From UBA3071 sp965369635 (lineage in GTDB: Bacteria > Chloroflexota > Anaerolineae > UBA3071): DNA of 6,871 nt. The translations under genes were made by a program, and so were the position numbers. A model generated the notes under the pieces. It saw only the letters and a program-made list of their open reading frames with translations. It was not told where the DNA came from and did no database searches. The stretch is from positions 1-6,871 of the forward strand of contig CBDURC010000164.1 in the NCBI GenBank assembly GCA_965369635.1. Direction: 5' to 3'. Positions 1-5,785 of the stretch are shown here, in pieces; positions within the stretch are counted from its first letter, which is position 1; each line of letters begins with the position of its first letter.

Positions 1-94
1 AGACGACATCCGCCGCTTGGCAACGGCTCAAGGCCGGGCAAAGACTTGGCCGCGGAGATTGAGTAGAGACCAAGGCAATGGGCAGACTGTAGCG
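1..94. other. Short flank downstream of the transporter gene, no gene seen
   Basis: This is the 3' flank of the minus-strand transporter gene. I see no convincing coding region and no hairpin followed by a T run on the minus strand. The GGCC pair around 32-51 gives only a 4-bp stem. A minus-strand ATG lies at 9-7, but only three codons are visible and no good Shine-Dalgarno precedes it, so a downstream gene cannot be claimed. Confidence 0.4.
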
Positions 95-3000
95 CTATCG
101 GGGCAGGGCTTCGATCTCCATGATGGGAATGGTCACCAGCCGCAGGCGCGCCGGTTTGCCGATGGCCTGGCTGAGTTCGTCGCTCAAGCGCTCCGCGTCG
201 GCTGCCGTGAAGGGCCGCTTCGCGTACAGCGTGGCTTTCACCTCCACCTCCCTCCCACGACTTTCGAACTCAAAGCCCACTAACTCAGCCTCGGGCATCG
301 TTTCCAGGTGGTGTGCCAACGTCTCCAGGATTACCTGCCTCGTCCGTGATGTGGCGACGGACTGGACGAATACCATCGTCAGAGGGATGGTGATGAGCAC
401 GAGCAGCAGCACCGTGGTCACCATGCCCAACCGCAGGCGCGCCTCGTGCTCGTCGCGGCGGGCAGGCCGGAAGCCCAGCAGCAGGAGGGTCACCGCTCCA
501 GCCAGCACGATGGCGACGAGGTTCGTGGCGAACAGCAGCCCACCACCGCCAGCGATACTGAGATCCCCCATGGCCAGCCCGATGCCCACCACGGCCAGAG
601 GCGGCACCAAGGCTGCGGCGATGGCCACACCAGGCAACGATGCTGCTACGTCCTTGCGAGCTACGGCATAAGCGCCTGCCGCGCCGGAGGCCAGTGCTAC
701 GGCCAGGTCGAAGAGATTGGGCTGAGTTCGGGCGATGATTTCCTGGGTCACGGCGCGCAGGGGCGAGATGACCGTCAAGATGACCGCCACGGTGATGGCT
801 AAGGCGATGCCCTTCAGGGCGGCTTCTATTGCCAACCGCAGCAGCCGCGCGTGCCCCTGAGCAATCCCCAGGCTCAAGGCCAAGATGGGCGTAAACAGCG
901 GCGCCACCAGCATGGCGCCGATAATAAGCGCTGCGCTGTTCTGAAGCAGCCCCAGCGTGGCGATGAGGGCCGCCAGCGCCATCATCACGAAGAAGTCCAC
1001 ATCAGGCCGAGCACCGCTTCGTATCTGCTTGTTGACCTCGATTCGCTCCTCGCTGCTGAGCGTGGGCAGGGCTCCGAACAGTGCGTCCCAGATGCGCTGA
1101 AGCCAGAAGCGGGGCAGGCCGCGATAGCGCTTGACCATAACTACCGGAGACGGGCAGGCGCGAGCGATCTGCTCCGGGATGCTGCCAAACAGCATCTGGT
1201 CAATCAGCCGCTCATTCGAGGCGCCGATCAGCACTAGATCGTACTCCTTGCCGGCGTCGGCGATGCCTCTCACCACACTTCTGGCCTCGACCACGCGGCT
1301 CTCGATGGGAATCTCCTCCAGTATCGTTCGCTGGCCCCGTGTGGGACGGGGCTGGCCATCCGGACTGGGTAGCTCAGCCGCCCGCTGCCGCATGGCCGCG
1401 ATCGTCCTCTGAATCCATCCCTCTCCCTTGGCGATCTCAGAAGCCGATACCTCTGGCTGGGTCACGTAGATGGCGGTGACGGTGGCACCGTACTCCCGCG
1501 CGAGCGACACAGCCAGACGGGTAGCAAGGGGAGCGTGGGGGCCACCAGCCGTGGGAACCAGGATGCGCGAGAGGTGGAACGCTGCTTCGCCTTCAGCCCT
1601 TGCTCCCTGACCGAGCTTCGGATCGAACGCCACAACCGCCACGTCGCAGGGGGCTTGGCGAACCACGGGGTCCAGAATGTGGCCCATGCGGGTTCCCGGG
1701 GATGTCGGCGTGACCGACCAAGGCATCAGAATCAGGTTGCAGCCCTCTTCCACGGCGGTGTCCATGATCCCTTCGGAAACGCTGCGCGCTAGGCGGGTGA
1801 TGGGAGACATGTCTACCCCAGCATCCTCGGCCAGGCGAGTGGACCATTGGAACAGTATATTGCGCTCTTGGGCGATGCGCCGGCCTTCTTCAATGGCCAG
1901 CGGGTCCGGCACAGGGATAACCTGCAGGGGAATGACTTCGCCATGGAACTGACGAGCCAGGGCTGCCGCCAGGCGGAGGAGCAAGTGGCGCTTCTCTCCG
2001 CGCCCGAGAGGCACCAGAATGCGATACGTTCCTTCTCGCCTCTCCCGCCGCCGCTCCAGGCCAAAGACAGATACTCCCTCCCGAGCAACTGCCTGCTGAC
2101 GTCGCCCATACGCCAGGTAGCTCAACAGGCCAAGGAACAGCCACAGGCTGCTCACCAACAAGCCTGTCAGCGGAAGGGCCCCCAACAATGCCAGGTTGAG
2201 GCCGATAGCCACAGCCGGCACCAAGGGATAGAAGGGCACGACGAATGGCCTGCGGCGCTCAGGCTCCGTGCGGTGGCTGTGGATGGCAGCTACGTTCAAC
2301 AGGATCATCGCCAGCAGGAACATGCCCGCAACCAGGTCAAAGAGCAACCTGGCCGGCGCCAAAACGATCAGAAGCCCTGTGACCGCGGTCAATACGCCAA
2401 ACAGCAGAGGCGGCATAGGAAAGGGCCTATGCAGACGACGTAGGCCGCGCGGCAGGCCACCTTCCCGGCTCAAACAGTGCATCTGGCGAGCGGCGGTCAT
2501 CACGCAGCCGCTGGTTGCTAGCGACAGGACGGCGACGACCAGGGCGCCAACGATCCAAGGGGGCAAGGGGCTGGCTGCGGACAAGATGCTGGCCAGAGTG
2601 GCATCCGCCGGCGCGGCAGGAGAGCTGAGCCCAGCGCCCACTAACGTGATGGCGGCGAAGACAAGGCTGCCGACGAGCAGTACGCCAAGCATCGCAGGTG
2701 ACAGATGGTGACCGGGATCACGGATCTGACGCCGCGATGCGAGGATCGCCTCAAGAGCCGCGTAGCTAGCGGCCAACCAGGCGACCGAGCGCATGAGGTC
2801 TCTCAAGTCCGATGCGCGCGTCGTCCGGTAGACGCGGGGACTCACACGGGGCAGCACGGTCAACACGATGACCGCCAGGGCGATCAGCAGGGTCACCACC
2901 ACCGGCCAGAGCAAAGTGCGCCGAGGCAGGACTTGAAACAGTTGGACAAGGACCAGGGTAGCAAATATCGCCAGGGCGATGGCCGTTGAGGGCACTTGGA

Positions 3001-3382
3001 TGGAGGGGAACAACAGCAGGAAATGACCCGCTGTGGCCTGAGCCAGTGCGGCGCTCAGGGCGATACATCCAGAGAGGATGCTCCAGCCGGCGATGAACGC
3101 CCCCCACCCTCCCAGCGTCTCCTGAATGAGAATGTAGGTGCCGCCGCGCTCACCGCTGCCGCCCAGGAGCTCCCTGACGCTCAACAGCGTGAGGCCAAGG
3201 ACGATGCCAGCTAGCACGCCGGCCAGGGCGGCCTGTGGGCCGATCACAGTCATGGCTGGACCGGACAGCAGGAACAGCGGACCCGCTGCAATGGCCAACC
3301 CGCCCGCAGCCACCTGGCCTACTGTGGTCAGTCTTCTGCCCAGGCGGAGTTCGCCTAGGAACTCATCCGTGTGAGCGCTCAT
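95..3382 (-). CDS. APC-type permease fused to two UspA domains and a DUF389 membrane domain
   Basis: The product is a 1095-residue inner-membrane protein with four modules. Residues 1-430 are a string of hydrophobic helices with the Gly-rich first helix (VAAGGLAIAAGPLFLLSGPA) and general look of the APC amino-acid/polyamine transporter superfamily, about 12 helices. Residues about 452-587 and 604-751 are two universal-stress-protein domains, each opening with a YRILVPLG / SRILVPTAGG strand. The second keeps most of the nucleotide-binding signature (G720, N723, G733-S734); the first has largely lost it. Residues about 776-973 are a DUF389 hydrophobic domain (LIATLGLLQNSAALIIGAML, then ALVPPLAVVGIGLAMGD). 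A further helix near 987-1008 and a soluble alpha/beta tail of about 85 residues end the protein. The start is the ATG at 3382, preceded by GGAG (3390-3387) with a 4-nt spacer. The substrate is unknown; amino acid or amine transport is only a family-level guess. The USP modules probably sit in the cytoplasm and may gate the two membrane parts. The gene is divergent from the two-component operon. Confidence 0.93.
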   Translation of the reverse strand: MSAHTDEFLGELRLGRRLTTVGQVAAGGLAIAAGPLFLLSGPAMTVIGPQAALAGVLAGIVLGLTLLSVRELLGGSGERGGTYILIQETLGGWGAFIAGWSILSGCIALSAALAQATAGHFLLLFPSIQVPSTAIALAIFATLVLVQLFQVLPRRTLLWPVVVTLLIALAVIVLTVLPRVSPRVYRTTRASDLRDLMRSVAWLAASYAALEAILASRRQIRDPGHHLSPAMLGVLLVGSLVFAAITLVGAGLSSPAAPADATLASILSAASPLPPWIVGALVVAVLSLATSGCVMTAARQMHCLSREGGLPRGLRRLHRPFPMPPLLFGVLTAVTGLLIVLAPARLLFDLVAGMFLLAMILLNVAAIHSHRTEPERRRPFVVPFYPLVPAVAIGLNLALLGALPLTGLLVSSLWLFLGLLSYLAYGRRQQAVAREGVSVFGLERRRERREGTYRILVPLGRGEKRHLLLRLAAALARQFHGEVIPLQVIPVPDPLAIEEGRRIAQERNILFQWSTRLAEDAGVDMSPITRLARSVSEGIMDTAVEEGCNLILMPWSVTPTSPGTRMGHILDPVVRQAPCDVAVVAFDPKLGQGARAEGEAAFHLSRILVPTAGGPHAPLATRLAVSLAREYGATVTAIYVTQPEVSASEIAKGEGWIQRTIAAMRQRAAELPSPDGQPRPTRGQRTILEEIPIESRVVEARSVVRGIADAGKEYDLVLIGASNERLIDQMLFGSIPEQIARACPSPVVMVKRYRGLPRFWLQRIWDALFGALPTLSSEERIEVNKQIRSGARPDVDFFVMMALAALIATLGLLQNSAALIIGAMLVAPLFTPILALSLGIAQGHARLLRLAIEAALKGIALAITVAVILTVISPLRAVTQEIIARTQPNLFDLAVALASGAAGAYAVARKDVAASLPGVAIAAALVPPLAVVGIGLAMGDLSIAGGGGLLFATNLVAIVLAGAVTLLLLGFRPARRDEHEARLRLGMVTTVLLLVLITIPLTMVFVQSVATSRTRQVILETLAHHLETMPEAELVGFEFESRGREVEVKATLYAKRPFTAADAERLSDELSQAIGKPARLRLVTIPIMEIEALPR

Positions 3383-3594
3383 CTAGCTCCAGAGCCAAAT
3401 GCATCAAGGAGACATGCCGCTGCCTTGCGCGGCGTGCACATGCTCCGCCCAGGCAATGATGCGGGTTTCCCCTCCCGTCTCAGCCTCGGCGAAAGCCGCC
3501 ATTTCGGTGTCCGTCAATTGTGGGTTGACATGCCCCGCCTGGCCACAACGGCGTGGGCTTGTAGGCGTTAGGTCCACGGTTCGAGATCCGCCAC
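3383..3594. other. Untranslated leader of the transporter gene
   Basis: If the minus-strand promoter at 3623-3595 is used, transcription starts near 3588 and the transporter mRNA carries a leader of about 205 nt. I see no riboswitch that I recognise. It holds a small CGGC-GAAA-GCCG hairpin (3487-3498), a GTCAA/TTGAC dyad (3513-3517 and 3525-3529) and a 32-codon minus-strand reading frame (3502-3404) ending 21 nt before the transporter ATG. None of these is strong enough to call functional. Confidence 0.35.
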
Positions 3595-3623
3595 AGTATA
3601 GCAGCCTTTGGCTTGCTTGCCAA
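3595..3623 (-). promoter_or_regulatory. Predicted sigma70-type promoter for the transporter gene
   Basis: Read on the minus strand, a TTGGCA -35 box (3623-3618) and a TATACT -10 box (3600-3595) are separated by exactly 17 nt, each close to consensus (5 of 6). The start point would be near 3588. The -35 box lies inside a perfect 9-bp dyad, which suggests regulation. No transcript data are available; the call rests on the match and on its position upstream of the only minus-strand gene. Confidence 0.55.
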
Positions 3624-3635
3624 TTTGCCAAAGGC
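3604..3635. promoter_or_regulatory. Perfect 9-bp inverted repeat, candidate operator
   Basis: GCCTTTGGC (3604-3612) and GCCAAAGGC (3627-3635) are exact reverse complements with a 14-nt spacer. The arm centres are 23 bp apart, about two helical turns, as expected for a dimeric DNA-binding protein. One arm lies in the -35/-10 spacer of the minus-strand promoter and the other just upstream of its -35. Two overlapping TTGCCAA copies (3617-3623, 3625-3631) lie in and across the spacer. The site is about 70-100 bp upstream of the regulator's start point, so it could serve both promoters. Confidence 0.5.
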
Positions 3636-3671
3636 CGGTTGCACAGCAGTTGTTGCCTTCGGAGCCGCTGC

Positions 3672-3700
3672 TTGACAAAAGATAGCACCTGCCCTATCAT
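3672..3700 (+). promoter_or_regulatory. Predicted sigma70 promoter of the two-component operon
   Basis: A perfect TTGACA -35 (3672-3677) and a TATCAT -10 (3695-3700) are spaced by 17 nt. The start point would be near 3707, giving a leader of just under 40 nt before the GTG at 3745. This is the best promoter match in the window. Confidence 0.7.
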
Positions 3701-3732
3701 GCTGCAAGCACCTAGGACCGATGGCATTGCTT

Positions 3733-3737
3733 GGAGG
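3733..3737 (+). promoter_or_regulatory. Ribosome binding site that decides the regulator start
   Basis: GGAGG lies 7 nt before the in-frame GTG at 3745, an ideal spacing. The upstream in-frame ATG at 3721 has no Shine-Dalgarno-like sequence and would add eight residues that do not belong to the receiver fold. The GTG is therefore preferred. Confidence 0.75.
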
Positions 3738-3744
3738 CTGCGAA

Positions 3745-4500
3745 GTGACGCATCCCAAGAACGTTGCTGCCCCACCGGGCGGTCTGACGAAAGCACGACT
3801 ACTCATCGTTGAGGATGAGGAGCGCTTGCGATCATCGCTCCAGGAGTACCTTGAACGGGAGGGGTTCGGCGTAGCCGTGGCTGAAGATGGGGCCGAGGCT
3901 CTGGACGTGCTGAACCAGGTGAACCCGGATCTGATCATCCTCGACGTTCAACTGCCATACATGGACGGCCTGGAGGTCTGCCAGACGGTTCGGCGACAGG
4001 TTGGCGTGCCCGTGGGCATCATCATGATCTCCGGTATCAAGAAGGAGATGGTGGACCGGGTGGTGGGTCTGGAAGTGGGCGCTGACGTGTACATGACCAA
4101 GCCGTTCGAGACCCGTGAGCTGCTGGCCCAGGTGCGAGCTCTCCTGCGTCGCATCCAGGCACAGAATGCACACGGCGAGGCAGCTGGCTGGTTCGTCGTG
4201 GACGGCTATCTGCGCATCCACTTCGACCGACGACAGGTGGAAGCAGGCGGCCAGGAGATTCACCTGACTCGCTTGGAGTTTGACCTGTTGAAGCACCTGG
4301 CCCAACGGGCTGGCCTTCCTTGCGCGCGGGCCGATCTGATAGATGTCGTCTGGGGCTATGATGAGGCAGGATGGGATGTCTCCGACGCCGCGGTGAACAC
4401 CTGCGTCGCCAAGCTGCGGGCCAAGATCGAGCCTGATCCCGCCCACCCTTGCTACATCCTCTCGGTGCACGGCGTGGGCTACCGCTTCAGGGCGCCGTAG
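3745..4500 (+). CDS. OmpR/PhoB-family response regulator
   Basis: This is a 251-residue DNA-binding regulator, numbered from the GTG at 3745. The receiver domain (about 17-135) has the acidic pair E23-D24, the phospho-acceptor D67 (IILDVQLPYMDG), the switch residue S96 (IIMISG) and the conserved K119 (MTKPF). The winged-helix output domain (about 150-249) has the LTRLEFDLLKHL segment, a recognition helix around SDAAVNTCVAKLRAKI (213-228) and the terminal VHGVGYRF hairpin. All residues needed for phosphorylation are present. The first 16 residues form a short non-conserved N-terminal extension. The histidine kinase gene downstream is the obvious partner. The TAG stop lies inside a GTAG duplication flanking an inserted element. 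Targets are unknown; the 11-bp-phased repeats near 5669-5697 and the gene's own divergent region are candidates. Confidence 0.95.
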   Translation: MTHPKNVAAPPGGLTKARLLIVEDEERLRSSLQEYLEREGFGVAVAEDGAEALDVLNQVNPDLIILDVQLPYMDGLEVCQTVRRQVGVPVGIIMISGIKKEMVDRVVGLEVGADVYMTKPFETRELLAQVRALLRRIQAQNAHGEAAGWFVVDGYLRIHFDRRQVEAGGQEIHLTRLEFDLLKHLAQRAGLPCARADLIDVVWGYDEAGWDVSDAAVNTCVAKLRAKIEPDPAHPCYILSVHGVGYRFRAP

Positions 4501-4654
4501 TGGACTGTAGGCAAAGGAAGCCCGATGCTGGAAGCCGTCGGGCTGAAAGGGCAAAGCCCTTCGGGCTGGGCCCCCTAGCCCCATAGGGGCTTCGCTCTTT
4601 CAGCGCGGGGGTTCAGCCCCGCACCTCTTGAACTTGAACTACTACTACAGTCCA
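4501..4654. mobile_element. MITE-like non-autonomous element with 10-bp terminal inverted repeats
   Basis: The ends TGGACTGTAG (4501-4510) and CTACAGTCCA (4645-4654) are perfect reverse complements and are flanked by the direct repeat GTAG. The 154-bp body has no coding region and is rich in GC palindromes in its middle (4540-4622). The right end is AT-richer, with tandem CTTGAA (4627-4638). Short length, perfect terminal repeats, a target duplication and no transposase are the definition of a MITE. I cannot assign the parent IS family: a 4-bp duplication occurs in several, and GTAG does not match the YTAR target of the IS5 subgroup. The element sits exactly between regulator and kinase genes. 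Confidence 0.75.
4540..4622. repeat. Cluster of GC-rich palindromes inside the element
   Basis: At least four perfect stems overlap here: AGGGC-AAA-GCCCT (4548-4560), AGCCC-TTC-GGGCT (4555-4567), AGCCCC-ATA-GGGGCT (4577-4591) and GCGGGG-N6-CCCCGC (4605-4622). A longer pairing, GCTGAAAG (4542-4549) with CTTTCAGC (4597-4604), encloses the middle two, and GGGCTGAA (4540-4547) can also pair with TTCAGCCC (4612-4619). The stems compete, so the RNA could adopt alternative folds. The style resembles dispersed REP-like palindromes. No stem is followed by a clean T run, so a strong intrinsic terminator is not evident. Confidence 0.65.
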
Positions 4655-4656
4655 GT

Positions 4657-4662
4657 AGGAGG
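4657..4662 (+). promoter_or_regulatory. Kinase ribosome binding site abutting the element
   Basis: AGGAGG lies 5 nt before the kinase ATG at 4668. Its first two bases belong to the right-hand copy of the GTAG duplication, so the insertion left the site intact. Confidence 0.8.
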
Positions 4663-4667
4663 GGATC

Positions 4668-5570
4668 ATGCCTTCGCTAGATTCATGGCTGGAGATCATC
4701 ATCCGAACCCCGCTCCTGCTATTCCTCGTGATCATGCTTGTGCTAATCGGGCTCATCGCCAGCGCCGCGTTTGCCTACCGGCGACTGCGGGCTCAGATCA
4801 CGCAACTTCTTGACAGAGCGCAGCACTTGCGAGCCCAGTTGGCGAAGCGCCCTGAACAAGAGGAACAGTGGGCCTCGGCCCGGGAAGCCTACCGCCATTT
4901 CATCTACAATGTCTCCCACGAAGTGTCCAATCCCCTGCAGAGCATCCAGACGAATCTGGACAATATGCTCAGTTGTTTGCCCGACCAAGCTGGCCAGTGG
5001 TCGCAATATCACGCCACCATCGTCATCGAGTTGCGGCGGCTGGCTGGTCTGACCGAGAACCTGCGTTTGCTCTCCCACCTAGAGACGCCGGAGGCCCCGA
5101 CTGTGCGAGAGCCGGTCAACCTGAAGGGCGTGATCGAGGACGTGGTCATGGCTCTCTTCGAAAGAGCTGAGGCGCGGGGGGTACGGATGCGCTACGTCGG
5201 CCCCGAACGGCCAGCCCGCGTACTGGGCGACCGGGACTGCCTGCGCCAGGTCTTGATGAACCTGGTGGACAATGGCATCAAATACTCCAAACCTGAAGGC
5301 GGTGAGGTGATTATCAACCTGCAGGAGGAGCAAGACCGTCTGCGTGTTCGCGTGTCGGACGAGGGAATCGGCATCTCCGAGGAAGACCTGCCTCACATCT
5401 TCGAAACCGCCTACCGTGCTCCGGATGCCCGCAGCTTCCGGCGGAAGGGGCTGGGGCTGGCCATAGCCCAACGGATTGCGGAGCACCACGGGGGCGCGAT
5501 CCGCGTTCGGAGCCAGCCGGGCGAGGGAACGACCTTCTCTTTTGACCTGCCCCTGTACATCCAGCCATAG
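4668..5570 (+). CDS. Single-pass membrane histidine kinase
   Basis: This 300-residue sensor kinase probably phosphorylates the regulator encoded just upstream. One transmembrane helix (about 14-37) is followed by RRLR, placing the catalytic part in the cytoplasm and only about a dozen residues outside. A short helical stretch (about 38-72) leads to the dimerisation/phospho-acceptor domain with H84 in NVSHEVSNPLQ; the H-E-x-x-N form (N88) suggests phosphatase activity as well. The HATPase domain (about 148-297) has the N box (N198, N202), G1 box DEGIGI (231-236), F box FETAYR (245-250) and G2 box GLGL (261-264). No PAS, HAMP, GAF or extracellular sensor domain is visible, and the protein is short for a complete sensor kinase. 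The signal may enter through the membrane helix or a partner protein. The start is the ATG with AGGAGG 5 nt upstream. Co-transcription with the regulator is likely, across the inserted element. Confidence 0.94.
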   Translation: MPSLDSWLEIIIRTPLLLFLVIMLVLIGLIASAAFAYRRLRAQITQLLDRAQHLRAQLAKRPEQEEQWASAREAYRHFIYNVSHEVSNPLQSIQTNLDNMLSCLPDQAGQWSQYHATIVIELRRLAGLTENLRLLSHLETPEAPTVREPVNLKGVIEDVVMALFERAEARGVRMRYVGPERPARVLGDRDCLRQVLMNLVDNGIKYSKPEGGEVIINLQEEQDRLRVRVSDEGIGISEEDLPHIFETAYRAPDARSFRRKGLGLAIAQRIAEHHGGAIRVRSQPGEGTTFSFDLPLYIQP

Positions 5571-5652
5571 CTGCCTCCACCACAAAGACACTAGCGCTGT
5601 CGGGAGCGCAACATCCTCTCAACCACAGCCTTCCGCTCGTTCCGATTGTCCG

Positions 5653-5667
5653 TTGATAGGGTATCAA
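5653..5667. promoter_or_regulatory. Perfect 6-bp dyad upstream of the lipoprotein gene
   Basis: TTGATA and TATCAA flank a GGG spacer, giving a 15-bp compact inverted repeat that ends 1 nt before the phased direct repeats. It could be a binding site for a dimeric repressor or activator. A 6-bp dyad alone is weak; its place beside the direct repeats raises interest. Confidence 0.35.
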
Positions 5668-5668
5668 G

Positions 5669-5697
5669 CGGCAACGAAACGGCAACCAGACAGCAAT
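5669..5697 (+). promoter_or_regulatory. Three 7-bp direct repeats at 11-bp period, candidate response-regulator box
   Basis: CGGCAAC (5669-5675), CGGCAAC (5680-5686) and CAGCAAT (5691-5697) are separated by exactly 4 nt each. Tandem 7-bp units with 4-bp spacers are the known layout of PhoB-type and other OmpR-family operators, in which regulator subunits bind head to tail once per helical turn. The array lies between the kinase gene and the lipoprotein gene, about 90 bp before the latter's start codon. The local regulator is the natural candidate to bind it, by inference. Confidence 0.5.
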
Positions 5698-5706
5698 GAT
5701 CTGGTA

Positions 5707-5735
5707 AAGACTCCTGGCCCTACATGTGCCATACT
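5707..5735 (+). promoter_or_regulatory. Weak candidate promoter for the lipoprotein gene
   Basis: CATACT (5730-5735) with an upstream TG (5727-5728) resembles an extended -10 box. No good -35 is found at the right distance (5707-5712 is poor), as expected if an activator bound at the phased repeats is needed. The call is tentative. Confidence 0.25.
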
Positions 5736-5785
5736 TCGACCAGATGCAAGACCTTCTGCGTGCATACACATAAGGAAGTGTAGAG

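Larger units (their letters stand above)
4497..4658. repeat. GTAG target-site duplication flanking the inserted element
   Basis: GTAG occurs at 4497-4500 and again at 4655-4658, immediately outside the two terminal inverted repeats of the 154-bp element. The left copy contains the regulator stop codon. The right copy supplies the first two bases (AG) of the kinase Shine-Dalgarno AGGAGG. A 4-bp match alone could be chance; its exact placement against the 10-bp inverted repeats is what makes it convincing. Confidence 0.7.

Noticed and set aside
3571..3593. tRNA-like T-arm sequence (GGTTCGAGATCC)
   Set aside because: The stem does not pair as a 5-bp T-arm with a 7-nt loop, and no acceptor, D or anticodon arms are found upstream. 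Chance resemblance or at most a remnant.
3721..3744. ATG at 3721 as the regulator start
   Set aside because: No ribosome site precedes it, whereas the in-frame GTG at 3745 has GGAGG at 7 nt.
3399..3812. Long frames on both strands across the divergent region
   Set aside because: They overlap both predicted promoters and the dyad, have no recognisable domain, and their composition is not protein-like for most of their length.
3832..4584. 250-codon minus-strand frame opposite the response regulator
   Set aside because: The plus-strand frame is a clear OmpR-family protein with all key residues; the opposite frame shows no domain and is a GC-rich shadow.
5594..5609. GCGCT/AGCGC hairpin after the kinase stop codon as a terminator
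   Set aside because: Only a 5-bp stem and no T run after it.
5669..5697. Phased repeats as a CRISPR array or replication iterons
   Set aside because: Three 7-bp units are far too short for CRISPR, and no origin-related gene or DnaA-like box accompanies them; an operator explains the 11-bp period better.
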